Part shown: positions 1-11,260 of the stretch, piece after piece
Numbering within the stretch: position 1 is the first letter of the stretch
How the letters are laid out: each line of letters begins with the position of its first letter
Source: Ophiura sarsii
Lineage: Eukaryota; Echinodermata; Ophiuroidea; Amphilepidida; Ophiuridae
NCBI GenBank assembly: GCA_035610835.1
Contig: CM069448.1
Location: forward strand, 8,929,607 to 8,993,606
Direction of reading: 5' to 3'
DNA: 64,000 nucleotides
Position numbers and translations under genes: made by a program
Notes under the pieces: model-generated
The model's input: the letters and a program-made list of their open reading frames with translations, nothing else
The model's database searches: none
Told to the model about the DNA's origin: nothing

Positions 1-42
1 AACAGTTTGGGGAAATAAAAAATAACATGAAGACTACCATGA

Positions 43-114
43 AATATACACGGTCTCGAACCCGGGTCCTCTCGCTTCTGTGGCCGGGGTTTACCCACTA
101 GACCACACGGAGAC
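43..114 (-). repeat. tRNA-like sequence (SINE head or tRNA pseudogene)
   Basis: Read on the minus strand this stretch of about 72 nt has an A box (TGGTCTAGTGG) and a B box (GGTTCGAGACC) at tRNA spacing. The acceptor and anticodon stems do not pair well, so it is more likely a tRNA-derived repeat head or pseudogene than a working tRNA. No isotype is assigned. Confidence 0.5.
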
Positions 115-1117
115 TATGTTCAAGTGAGCACCACAAGACAAGCCTTAATGTATTAGCAGTCGTGTCAGCAGTTGCCACAGTTTAGTGAATCTATGGTCTA
201 TTGTAGACGACACGATTTTATTTTCACGTGGAATGAGGATGTCGTCGTGCAATTCATATGACAAAATATCAGCCTTAGGCGTAAAAAAAAATTGTTTCCG
301 GTAGGCCGCGCGCGTAATGGCGACGTAAATTAATACCGCATTTCATTTTGTTATTCTCATGTTTTAAAACATTATAATCTCAAACGCGATTTAAATACAA
401 ATTACCGTAATATTAACATTTTACACAAACAATTGAATCTGACTGCTCTGGGAAGCCCAGTATGACATGGGGCACATTAGTAATAGTATACTGGCTGTGA
501 TTATTTCAATTTGTGTCTTCAGGGTTCGCGGCGCGGCGTATGCTAAATTGCATAAATTGCCTTTAGAAAGTCATCCCACCGCACTTCTCCCCCCCCCCCC
601 CCCCCTAAAAAAACCCACCCCACACCGCATCTCGCATCTTGGTTTTCAGACCACCTAGCGGAAACAAACTTGTTTTTGTTTTTTTGCCTTATAGGTCTAA
701 CAGTGCCAATAATAAGGCATTTCAATTAGGTTCAACGCAATGTGCCTGCAGCCTAGGTTTATTTTTACTACATGTAAGGGGTGCTATAACAAGTTGGCTA
801 AAGTCGTGTTTGCCGGGACGATGCTCGAAAATGCTATTTTCTATAAAATATGGGTTTTTTTCTTTACCGAAAAAATGACGGTTTATTTGCCGTGGCCTTG
901 ACTCTTGTCGGCCTTGAATCTTGTTTTATTAGGCTTTAACTTTTTTCGATCATCAATGTATTGTTCTTCGCGTTGATACCCAATTTAACTTGCTGAGACG
1001 CCGATTTTACATTTAAAATACGACTTAGAAAGTGGGTTCGATTTGGCTATTGGGTCGAATAACTCAACAGTTCACCACTAGTTCATTATTGAGTGCACAC
1101 GATAGACGCTTCAATGA
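115..1117. other. Non-coding, no gene seen
   Basis: AT-rich sequence with a poly(C) run near 590-605. Near 645-702 there is a dispersed repeat segment (GGAAACAAACTTGTTT followed by a GCCTTAT motif) that recurs near 15740-15794 in intron 2. The short reading frames here are interrupted and have no recognisable protein features. Confidence 0.5.
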
Positions 1118-1200
1118 GTAGGCATGGCCGAGTGGTTTAGGACTATGGACTAGAAATCTGCTGAATTCTCCCCGCCTGGGTTCGAGTCCTGCAGAATACC
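1118..1200 (+). repeat. Degenerate tRNA-Ser(AGA)-like sequence
   Basis: The A box (TGGCCGAGTGG), the anticodon-loop region (GGACTAGAAATC, anticodon AGA) and the B box (GGTTCGAGTCC) match the layout of eukaryotic tRNA-Ser, including a long variable region. The acceptor ends (GTAGGCA against AGAATAC) and the anticodon stem are poorly paired. A pseudogene or tRNA-derived SINE head is therefore more likely than a functional tRNA. Confidence 0.6.
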
Positions 1201-2790
1201 ATGTTTATTTTATTAAAACAGAAATTGCATCCTGGATAAATATGACTTTCCCTTCAAATGAACCTAAGTTGATCAAAATTGATAATCGTGGCGCAGGCCA
1301 ACCAAAAGACGTAATCTTCCCCGGTTAATTTTCACGTTTGGCGTCTGACTGCCAAGCATCATTGATATAAAACGCATGCAACAAATTAGTGTGAAACATT
1401 GTTCATCATTTTTTAACCTTATACATTAAAATATTCATAGTGTTCCTCATTAATTAATTAATTCATTTGTTTATTTATTTATTTATAAGATTTTGCTAAC
1501 ATAATTATCATTTTTTATATCATCTGATTCGGAGCGCACAATGAGAATTAACCAATATTTGTAACTTTTCTAAAATAACAATTAATAGGTCTCTGATTCG
1601 CATTCAAACCATAACATTATAGGTACATGTACATTCCATGTATTCCCAACTGCTAGTCTAATCTGATGACCGTGTTAACTATCACGCTACACCAAGGAGT
1701 ATATAATGGCTACACGCTTTGGATTCAACGATTGAAATGAATAACATCCCAGAGGAAATATTTACCGTTCCAAAAGATGTGTTACGTAATAACTTCTCTG
1801 GTTATTGAATAGAGAATACAGATAGAATAGATACTTATGCGTCCCCGTAACAAAGGGTTACCCGCTTTCGCTGTTCAGATCGATTCAATGCACGACCTTC
1901 AAAGAATGACTTATTATACATTTGGCGGGTTATTTTTATTTTGAATCGAGTATCTATCAACATGTGTAATTGGCACTGTGAGAAATTTATCGGATTTACC
2001 GCGCTGGGGGGGGGGGGGAGGTGGGGTGGGGTGCTTGTCACAACCCCCCTCACACATCCCTCTCAAGTTAGTTGTTGTGACTCGTTGAATTCTCAAAAGT
2101 TGCCAGCTTGGCAAAGTCATTTTTATTTTGCCCAACCCCCACCCCACCCAACTCATTATAAAAAAACCTAGCTACGCCACTCGAATAAAAATCAATCATA
2201 CATGTATAAAGATTTTATTTCTTTTTTTTCTTCTTTAGGATAGGCTGGTTCCTAAAAAATATTAACTGGTGACAAAATAAAGTAAATTGATAATTTTGGG
2301 ATATTTTCTCTATAGTCAGTGTTTTTAAAATAATTTTGAATTTAGCTGCTTAATAATATATCCTTAAAAATATCGAATAGCAACAAATACTATTTATGAA
2401 CAATAAAAGATACATTGGTTAAGTCGAATATGACCTGCCAGAGTCTAGACCTCGCCCCTCGATTCTCCGTATTGTACGTCTGCTGTTTTACCCCGTTACC
2501 AGACACTCACACTCGTATACATGTAGTCATTGGATAGGTCCCGGGATAGATTCTTGATCCGAAAATTATATTAAACGGACTATATACTGCGACATTACTT
2601 ACGTCATTTTCAGCGCCGCCGAAATTATTTTGTTAGAATGATCTTTTTAAAAGCCGGCTTTATCGCGAGAGGGCGCCATCTCTTTCAGAGTTTCAAAGTT
2701 GGCATAAACATGGCTAGATATCGAATATCTACGGTATACATATATACTATAGGATAGTCAGTGGTAGTGATCGTGCCAGTTTAGGGAATA
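1201..2790. other. Non-coding, no gene seen
   Basis: No convincing gene. A G-rich run near 2006-2030 faces a C-rich run near 2135-2150. The following segment (near 2168-2184) contains CTAGCTACGCCACT, a motif often found at MITE ends, but no matching partner end is evident. Confidence 0.45.
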
Positions 2791-3228
2791 GGGAGCTTTC
2801 GATTTGGACGACGGACGCTTAAGATGACACCTCGAGTCATGTGCGCATGCGTCGACTTAGCAATCCGTCCAATTTCTAAGACCTGTCTTCGGCTGATTAT
2901 TAGGGAGCGTTCGATTTGCACGACGGATGAATCTAGGACGGTTGAATGACACTTTGAATGCGTCAATTTTGTCATCCGTTGGTCCTCTAAATGCTACAAT
3001 ACAACGCGTAGGCTACAGGGACTAACAACCGACGTGTACGTGTACGTGGGGACGACGGTAACGTTTTGTGTTTTACCGTCGTACAAGTGTCCGTCGCGCA
3101 AATCGAAAGCTTAAGATCACAGGTCCCAGAAATTGGACGACCAAAGGATTGCTAAGTCGGCGCATGCGCACATGACTCGAGGTGTCATCTTGTCGTAGAA
3201 GCGTCCGTCGTCCAAATCGAAAGCTCCC
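2791..3228. mobile_element. TA-flanked inverted-repeat element (MITE), nested
   Basis: Terminal inverted repeats of about 115 bp begin GGGAGCTTTCGATTTGGACG on the left and end with the reverse complement on the right. Both ends abut TA dinucleotides, as expected for Tc1/mariner-type target duplication. A second pair of related ends lies inside (about 2903-2930 and 3090-3113), so one copy seems to have inserted into, or rearranged within, another. No transposase is encoded. Confidence 0.75.
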
Positions 3229-4650
3229 TAATAGCGATCAAATCAGTCTGTAGTCCCTATATAAAATCAGTGTGCTCCAGTACAAGTGACATATCCCAAT
3301 TCCACTTTCTATCGTCTATGCATCACTTCCTATCTTTCTATTTGTCATGTCATCAGGGAAACGGGTTTTGAGTCAATCTGAAACATACTTATCATTTACA
3401 ACAGGCACAATAACATAAAAAGAGAAGAAAAGGAGGCGATTCACAAATAAACATACCTCGTACAAATTGCGCTACGTCTCCACGTTTGCATTTCTGGAGG
3501 GCTTCAGTAAGAATGTCCACAATGTTATTCGTTCTAGTCTGCCTCTGTCGCCATTTACACAGCATTGTGAAAACCTGCAAAAATACCCATACGAGAAATC
3601 AATATTCTAACCCCGATTTCAACCCCGATTCTGTTGCTTACGCGGGGTTTGTAAAGGATTTTATCGTTACAAACTTCACAAAACGGCCATCTTTGGCACA
3701 CATATTGGTATGGATATAAGATACAAGAATTTCTCAAGACGCAAAAAAATGGACCCATAATTCGGCTAAAATCTGCATTTTGGGGGAAAAAAGAACTTTT
3801 TAATGATTTTACTCTGTATGATCTACAAAGTAATTTCCTGAATGCACAAACAATTTTGAAATTAGTAGACAGTTTTAAAATTAAGAAATTATCAAATGTC
3901 CATGGTCAAAACAATACACATAATAGCAGAATTACATACAACTTAAACTTGTCGTATCTCGATTTCTATCTAAAATAAATTAATGTATATATTTCACGAC
4001 TATATTCACATTCAAATTATACAATCATGCCGTACATTTACTGTTGGAGACATTGCTCATGTGTGTAGGACTCGCATGTGACGTCAAAATAATCTTTAAC
4101 GACATACTTGAGTTCTGAGCTTCAATTTAGATGCATCGTCTTTTCTCACTTTTGCTGAATCCATCTGCCCCTTGAAATCCGTGATGGCAACTTCTGGTGC
4201 GATGCTTGCATCGCTACAGGGGGTATAGTATTCGATTCCGGTAGTGTGGGGCTTACCATGGAAGTATCAGGCTCAAGTTCGAATGTAGCCGAGTTCCTGA
4301 TAATTCCGGGATTATCAGCGGATGGGTGTTGAACAAAAATAATACTTGTCCCATGGAAAGAACCTTTGCAGAAGGATCGTAATCCAAATTGTCTTTTTCT
4401 TCAACTACGGGTAAGCCTTTTCGTAGATTAGATGGACATGCGACATTTACCATCTCATACTGCTTGCACTATGAGATAGACTTGAAATCAAGTCCTTATT
4501 TTCTCCCCACCACACACACCCTCTCTACCACTATTCATTTGACACCAGTACAGCGGGCCTACCTGTATTGTATGTCAATCCAATGTTTAGTCGCGCGCGA
4601 TCTCACCGTGACTATTACACGCAACAGAAACCACTCGAACCACCAGCTCT
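3229..4650. other. Non-coding, no gene seen
   Basis: AT-rich sequence without tRNA, repeat or coding signal that I can support. The reading frames of 60 to 110 codons here are of unremarkable composition and overlap on both strands. Confidence 0.4.
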
Positions 4651-4734
4651 GCCCGAGCCGCTCCGCGGCTCGGGCATCGCTAGCGACTTCGTCGCTAGCA
4701 GCAGCTTCGCTGCTGCTCTAGCCGCTCCGCGGCT
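4651..4734. repeat. Cluster of four perfect short hairpins with TCC/TTC loops
   Basis: Four adjoining inverted repeats are visible. 4651-4675 has an 11-bp GC-rich stem with loop TCC. 4679-4699 has a 9-bp stem (GCTAGCGAC) with loop TTC. 4697-4717 has a 9-bp stem (three AGC) with loop TTC and shares its first bases with hairpin 2. 4720-4734 has a 6-bp stem (AGCCGC) with loop TCC. All stems are perfect, and the block is far more GC-rich than its surroundings. I know no named element matching it. Confidence 0.85.
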
Positions 4735-6018
4735 GTCTGTGTGTAGAATAGAGCTATCAGTCGGCTGCCTGTGTGTGTATAGAGCTATAGTCACACCGGA
4801 CCGTGCACATTTCCCACCAGTCGCGGTGCCGGTGGTTGTTGTTGGTAAGGTGATGTGAAATGGGGTGTGGTGAGATGGTGGAGGGTAGGGGTGGGGTAGG
4901 ATGGAGGTGGGGGAGGATAGAGTCGCCTTGAACCAAGGCTAACTATGAGATAGCAAGAGAATTCTCAAGTTGATGTACCCGGTTATACGATATACCAATC
5001 CCTAACTTTGCAAATTGATCTATACACTCTCAGAACAAAGGTTAAAATCTTTAACCATGTTGGTTACAATTTTAACCAACGGGAGGTTACCAGGTGAACC
5101 ACACAATTGCTTGGTTAAAACTGTAACCAACAGCTGTTGGTTAAACCATAGAGGAATTAAACTAAGGAGGGGTCACTCTTTTTGAAAGTCGCACTGATAT
5201 GGGCTGGGACGCCCTCAAAAACCGCCAGGTCAATCCAGTTAAATTAAACTACGTTGCAGTAGCCCGCTTGAAACTTAGTGTATAAAGTCTATGACTATTT
5301 CTGTGCGTAATCCAAAAGAGGTAATTAGTCTTACTCTTTTAATAGTTCGGTACAATACAGTTATAACAGACTTTGCATCAGTCTAATGAAATCAGCGCGA
5401 AAACGAAATCACGTAATTGTACACGGAGTCCTATTAATGAACAATTTTATTTTTCATTGTTTAAAATGCTAATCGATTCATTGTTTTAATTTTGAAATAA
5501 GTATAGGGATCATCAACGCGTACGAAATGTGATGCTTGAATCACTCCATACTAAATATATCTTTAACGCTGAGGCTGCTATGCGGTGCAGTGATGATAAC
5601 AATTTGATGATTTGATGATGTTATTATATTATGCCACGTTATGCCTTGGTCTAAATACTCAAAATTAAAAGAAATGCTTATCCTGGGTGCAAGTGTGTTT
5701 AGCTCAATTGAAAATTAAAGAAGGCACAAGCCCGGGTGCAAGTTGAATTTACAAAGCAGAATTTGAACTTTACAAAGCAGATAACTTTAGGCTCTACCTA
5801 AGGGTTATGTAATAGGCCTACTCTTCTATTCTCGAGGTACTGATGGTGTTTTTCAGACTTTTTGAAGTCATGTCTTGCAAGGCAAACCGATTAGCAATCA
5901 AAGAATGGCAAACCAAGCCTATACGACTGTAAAGTAAGTTGTAAGAATTTACAGTTCTTCATAACACAAGGCTATATGCAATAATGCAAGATGTCCCGCG
6001 ATGAAATATCACCACGAA
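4735..6018. other. Non-coding, with a GGTTA/TAACC palindromic patch
   Basis: A G-rich stretch at about 4858-4920 is followed, at about 5038-5155, by repeated GGTTA and TAACC words in alternating orientation that could fold into hairpins, MITE-like but without clear ends. The rest is AT-rich with no gene. Confidence 0.4.
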
Positions 6019-6540
6019 CAGCGTGTTTTTACTGAAGAAAAAAAGCAGGCATATGACTGCTAACGGATTAAAATCCCCCAGTAAAAACACACCACCACCA
6101 CCGGCATTTGCCCGCTCATACCGGTTTTTTCTCCTGGATTTTAGATGCCTTTTATCCTTCGAAACCAAGGATAATAGCGGTTGAAACCGGTTAGGAAAAG
6201 CAGTCTTTCGTCAGTATAAACACGCACGGTTCCAGCTCAGCGCGTTTGCCGATGGTAAGCGGAAATGGGTACATCAGACTAGCAGCGTGTTTTTACTGAA
6301 GAAAAAAAGCAGGCATATGACTGCTAACGGATTAAAATCCCCCAGTAAAAACACACCACCACCGGCATTTGCCCGCTCATACCGGTTTATTTCTCCTGGA
6401 TTTTAGATGCCTTTTATCCTTCGAAACCAAGGATAATAGCGGTTGAAACCGGTTAGGAAAAGCAGTCTTTCGTCAGTATAAACACGCACGGTTCCTGCTC
6501 AGCGCGTTTGCCGGTGGAAAAGCGGAAGTGGGCACACGAT
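6019..6540. repeat. Tandem duplication of a structured unit of about 264 bp
   Basis: The segment starting near 6019 recurs almost identically from 6283 (offset 264). The second copy lacks one ACC triplet and diverges toward its end. Each unit contains nested inverted repeats: GTGTTTTTACTG against CAGTAAAAACAC, ACCGG against CCGGT, and TTATCCTT against AAGGATAA. It lies about 0.5 kb upstream of the Polinton relic, but I could not link it to a Polinton terminus. Confidence 0.8.
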
Positions 6541-6715
6541 GCACGATCACCTGACAATTAAATGCAAACAGATGTGTATGACCTTTCGCTGGCATTTATT
6601 ATAATGAGGTCAGCGGCAGCCGGCAAGTTTGTTTATCGAACTGCAATAAAAACACGTCTCTCACACGAGCAACCGGCTTTTATCCTGCTTTTTATAAGAC
6701 GGGTAGTAGTTAGGT

Positions 6716-6867
6716 AAGTGGGGGTTCTGGACCATTTACCTTGTATACCACGGCACCAGTAATTACTACCAATACCCTCGCTTTGCTCTCTCTCAGCTTG
6801 GATTTATAGTTATAAATTACTGGGTACCTGGTATACAAGAAGAAGAAAAAAATCCATAACCCCACTT
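6716..6867. repeat. Imperfect inverted repeat of about 150 bp
   Basis: The left arm (6716-6764) and right arm (6815-6867) are imperfect reverse complements. They include CTTGTATACCA and CAGTAATT, and outer AAGTGGGG against CCCCACTT. The word ATTTACCTTGTATA of the left arm recurs at about 7024, just before the polymerase relic. It may be a small MITE. Confidence 0.6.
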
Positions 6868-7030
6868 GTCAATTACTGCAAATACAACAAAGGGAATTTT
6901 GAGATTTCTGTTTTGGTATGATTTTTGTAGTTTTAAAATTGGTTAAGGGATTTAAAACTAAATGTATTACATTTTATGTAAATAAATATTAAATAGGTAA
7001 ATAAATTTAATTTGAACTTTTTTATTTACC

Positions 7031-7738
7031 TTGTATAGAAACAAAATGTTACTAGATGACTTTAATGCTTTTCATAATATTACAACACCAATTGTATTAC
7101 CGTTTAAGGAAGAAAATGGTATTTTGTATGTAGTATATAAATCGAAGGACTGGGCGGTATCATATATAAGAGGCGGAATAAGTTCATTTTATACAAAGTC
7201 TGTGTTAAAATTGAAAAAGAAATTTGGGGTTGAATTATTACGCGCTTTAAAATTAGAGCCTGAAAAGATAAAAATTAAACCAAAAAACAAAAAAGAAAAA
7301 TCAAAACCAATTAGTGATGGGCCTCTTAAAAATATGGAATATAACAGGGAATCAATAGAAAATGAAATTTTAAAAGAATTAGCAGATGTAAACCCTATTG
7401 ATCCTATGTTTAATTCACCAATTTTAGAAGATCTTCCTGCACCTTTAGAACCGTCTAATACTGCTATGTATTTGAAGTTAACCAATACTTTTGGTAAATT
7501 TCTTAAAAGTTATGAAATGGCAGTTTTAGAAAATAGAAATGATCCTGTTGCATTTTTAGAAGAAGTTGAGTCAATAACAGCAACACGGATAGCGAGAGAA
7601 GCAGCAGAGTTAAATGGAGTAAAATTTAATTTAGTTTTGCAAATATTAATGAGAAAAGACAATCCACAAACAAATATCTCAACATACACACATCCAAGTT
7701 TTTATAGTGCGCAAATACCCGTTTTGAAAAAAAGTTGA
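7031..7738 (+). pseudogene. Polymerase relic, N-terminal piece (235 codons)
   Basis: Lysine- and glutamate-rich N-terminal region with no domain I can name. It ends in a TGA just after a run of seven A. Removing one A from that run would put the frame in phase with the next piece, whose open frame extends back to this point, so the two were one gene. No other Met-initiated start is evident upstream. Confidence 0.75.
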
Positions 7739-7832
7739 TATAGATGAAGACAATATTAAGCTGAATTTAGTAAACATCGATCTTGCTCAAGCACATGCTA
7801 AAATAATAGCAAGTATCGAAAATTACGTTAGC

Positions 7833-9263
7833 TTGGGATCTGGGTGGGTTGTGGATAGGATTGAAAGATTGTTTTTAAATTTTGCGGAATACTCACCTTT
7901 AAGGGGCGGCTCTTATATTCCTTTACCAAAAAAATTAGCAAACAAGAAAGTTATTATTAATGTACAAAACCAAGATGATAATTGTTTGAGGTGGGCATTA
8001 CGATCAGCGTTATTTCCAACAAATGATCACTCAAATAGAACTTCAAGTTATCCAACTAATGATGGGTTAAATTTTACAGGTATAGAATTTCCTACTCCAT
8101 TAACTCAGATTAAAAAAGTAGAAAAACAAAATAACTTAGCAATTAACGTGTATGGATGGGAAAAAGGATGTACTGTAAATTATTATATTAGTAGTCAGCC
8201 TTCAGAAATACCTCGCATTTGTTTGATGTTATTAACTGAAAAATTAAAAGATAATGAGGAGGAATTTGAGTGGGGTGAAGACACAAAAGCAAATTTGCAT
8301 TATACTTGGATTAAAAATTTAAATGGTCTTTTATATGATCAGACTTTGCAAAAAGAAAAAAAGTATTTTTGCGATAGATGTCACCACGGATATATTAGAG
8401 CAGATTTACTTGAGGAGCATAAACCTGAATGTCGAGGGAATGGAGAAAGGTCTATTAAAATAGAAATGCCAACGAAAAACAAATCAATTCTAAAGTTTGA
8501 AAACTATCGCAAACAGCTTAAAGTACCATGGGTAATATATGCAGACTTAGAAGCACTAGTTACGAAAATAAAAGCTCCAGCGCCTGAAGAAAGAAAAAAC
8601 ACGCAAAAAACATCTGTTCACAATGTGTGCGGATTTTCGATTGTAGCTGTTAGATCTGATGGAGTATCTGAGAAGCCTATAGTTTACCGAGGACCTGACG
8701 CGATGAGTAAGTTTTTTGAACAGGTTGAAAAATGTGAAAATGATATTATTAAATCGCTAAAATTCCCCAAAAAGATGGATACTTTAACTTCTAAAGAGTG
8801 GAGGGAGTATTATAACACTAAACAATGTTGGATATGTGAAGAGGGTGGTTTTGATAATGAAAATAAGAAAGTGTGTTATAATCAAAAGGCTGTCCATAAG
8901 CGCTGTCGTCCTGAAGGTAAGTTTGAAGATGTAAATTACGAAATAAATAATAGCTATTTTGAGGCGAAAGAATGTGCAATTTGTTGTAAAAAGTTTTCTC
9001 AAAGATATAAAGTACGTGATCATTGTCATATTACAGGGGAATTTAGAGGGGCCGCCCACTCAGATTGTAATTTAAAACTGCGAATTAAACCTTCGAATAG
9101 AGAGTTCTTTATCCCTGTAGTATTTCATAATTTACGAGGTTATGATTCTCATCTAATTATGCAAGCTATTAGTGAAACTGAAGGTGTTATTAAGTGTATT
9201 CCGAATAACATGGAAAAATATATTTCATTTTCTTTACGACAATTACGATTTATTGACAGATAA
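7833..9263 (+). pseudogene. Polymerase relic, exonuclease-domain piece
   Basis: The first Met is at 7833, but the frame is open from about 7734. The order is an N-terminal region typical of Polinton polymerases (SYIPLPKKLA, then INVQNQDDNCLRWA), a C2H2-like finger (CDRC to HKPEC), exonuclease I (DxE in YADLEAL), an insertion rich in CxxC pairs ending in DHCHITGEFRGAAH, and exonuclease II (NLRGYDSHLI). The frame stops right after a FID motif, where the family normally continues. Confidence 0.85.
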
Positions 9264-11070
9264 TTTGGTTAAGGTAAATCCTGCTGAAGTATTTAAAATA
9301 ACAAATTTAAATGAGCCAGATCAAGAAAAAAGTAAATTATTGCTTAGAAAAGGAGTTTATCCTTACGAGTACATGGATGATTGGGAGCGTTTTGAAGATA
9401 AACAACTACCTCCTATTGAGGATTTTTACAGCAGTTTAACGGATTGTGGAATTAGTCAAGAAGACTATATTTATGCACAAAAAGTTTGGGATACATTCGA
9501 TTGTAAGAACATGGGAGACTATCATGACTTGTATTTAAAAACTGATACAATGCTGCTTGCGGATGTATTTGAGAAATTTAGAAATACATGCTTAAAACAC
9601 TATAAACTAGATCCGGCTCACTATTATACAGGTCCGGGGTTATCGTGGGATGCGTTGCTTAAAAAGACAAAAGTTAAACTTGAGTTATTAACAGACTATG
9701 ACATGTATTTATTTATTGAAAAAGGTATGCGAGGTGGTGTTTCTATGGTAAGTCAGAGATATGCTAAAGCAAACAATGATAAAGTTCCATATTATGATCC
9801 AACTAAACCAACAAGCTACATTCAATATAACGATGCGAATAACTTGTACGGTTGGGCAATGAGTCAATATTTACCAACAGGAGGGTTTGAGTGGGTTACA
9901 GATTTATCAAACTGTGATTTTTCAAAGAATGGCTATATTTTAGAAGTTGATCTTGAATATATAAAAGAGCTGCACGATGAGCATAATGATTATCCTTTAG
10001 CACCAGAGCGCATGAAAATAGATAAAGAATGGTTATCAGATTATCAAAATAACTTGATTGGGAAAACTAGTCTTAATACAGACAAACTTGTACCGAATTT
10101 GCGTAATAAGAAAAAATATGTGTTGCATTACAGAAATTTACAACAGTGCATTGATTTAGGTATGAAATTAACAAAAATACATAGAGTATTACGTTTTAAT
10201 CATTCACGTTGGATGAAGCCATATATTCAAATGAACACAGAACTTCGAAAACAAGCAACTAGTGATTTCGAGAAGGACTTGTATAAGCTAATGAATAATG
10301 CAGTGTTTGGCAAAACAATGGAGAATTTGAGAAAGCGTGTTGATGTTCATTTGGTTCGTGCTGATGAGCATAATAAAATAAGAAAGCTAATTGCGAAGCC
10401 AACATTTGCAAGAGAGAAAATATTTAGCAATGAATTAGCTGCATTGCATATGTATAAAAGTAAGCTATGTCTTAATCGGCCCGCATATGTAGGAATGTGT
10501 ATTTTGGATTTAAGTAAATTGCTGATGTATGACTTTTATTACAACCATCTTAAAAAACAGTATGGAAGCGCTTGCAAATTGCTTTACACCGACACAGATA
10601 GTTTACTTTTACATATTGAAACTGAGGATGTTTATCGTGATATGGCGCAACATGCAGATTTTTACGATACTAGCAATTATCCTAAAGAACACCCTCTTAA
10701 CAGTGAAAAAAAAAAAGTTCTTGGCAAAATGAAAGATGAATGCGGTGGAGCAGCGGTTGAGGAATATGTTGGCTTAAGACCTAAAATGTATTCAATAGTT
10801 AAATCAGATGGTAATATTCGCAAAGCAAAAGGCGTAAAAAAATATGTGGTTAAAAAGCACATCACGCATGAACAATATAAAAATGTACTTAAAGATCAAA
10901 AAGTTATTAGGCATGGCATGAATATGCTACGGAGTGAAAAGCATCAAATATACGGCATACATGTTAATAAAATATCACTTTCACCTTTAGACACAAAGCG
11001 ATGGATTGCAGATGATGGAATTAGCACTTTAGCATATGGGCATTACAGAATACCACCAGGTGGTAATTGA
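9249..11070 (+). pseudogene. Polymerase relic, palm/fingers/thumb piece
   Basis: An open frame exists from 9172, but protein similarity begins only at about 9249, so the earlier Met is out of the ancestral frame. The piece carries exonuclease III (YHDLYLKTDTMLLADVF), motif A (DANNLYGWAM), motif B (KLMNNAVFGKTMENL), motif C (YTDTDS) and a usual C-terminal end (KRWIADDGISTLAYGHY). Catalytic aspartates in motifs A and C are present, so decay of this piece is limited. Confidence 0.88.
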
Positions 11071-11260
11071 GTATCAGGAGGTACTACTAATAATTCTTGA
11101 CGTACAAAACCGCGTTTTGGAGTGTGAGGGTTTATTTTTGGGTCTAAATAATACAAAATTGGGTCTCCAGGTTTTACGATGGTATTACCTCTTGACTGGC
11201 CCTGTCTGGCTTCTTTCCAGATAGTTACATACTGCCCTCTCTTTTTTCCAACTTTATTTT
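11043..11260 (-). pseudogene. C-terminal remnant of a convergent unidentified frame
   Basis: A minus-strand open frame ends at 11043, overlapping the polymerase 3-prime end by 28 nt. It reads like real protein (GKKRGQYVTIWKEA, then KPGDPILYYLDPK, then RQELLVVPPDTQLPPGG) and shares the AT-rich codon style of the polymerase. Upstream of about 11260 the frame runs into what looks like host promoter sequence, so the gene is probably truncated there. It may be another Polinton gene. I do not recognise the family. Confidence 0.4.

Larger units (their letters stand above)
7031..11070 (+). pseudogene. Polinton/Maverick-type protein-primed DNA polymerase B, broken
   Basis: The remnant encodes a family B DNA polymerase (DNA_pol_B_2 type) as found in Polinton/Maverick elements, which would replicate the element by protein priming. 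Reading frames 7031-7738, about 7734-9263 and about 9249-11070 are successive pieces of it. Exonuclease motifs are the YADLEAL region (about 8535-8560), NLRGYD (about 9130-9148) and YHDLYLKTD (about 9520-9545). Polymerase motifs are A (DANNLYGWAM, about 9830), B (NNAVFGKTMEN, about 10298) and C (YTDTDS, about 10585). Cysteine/histidine clusters (8370-8435, 8825-9075) look zinc-binding. The breaks are a one-base shift in an A run at about 7727-7733 and a small frame-changing deletion near 9250. Codons are more AT-rich than in the host gene. It is inactive as it stands. Confidence 0.9.

Noticed and set aside
1118..1200. Functional tRNA-Ser gene
   Set aside because: The anticodon and promoter boxes look right, but acceptor and anticodon stems are mismatched.
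4389..4858. Frames of 110 and 96 codons across the hairpin cluster
   Set aside because: Their alanine/serine-rich stretch comes from the palindromes, and the frames overlap each other with no recognisable protein.
5540..5640. Possible origin or attachment site in GATGAT repeats
   Set aside because: Only a short low-complexity run without further structure.
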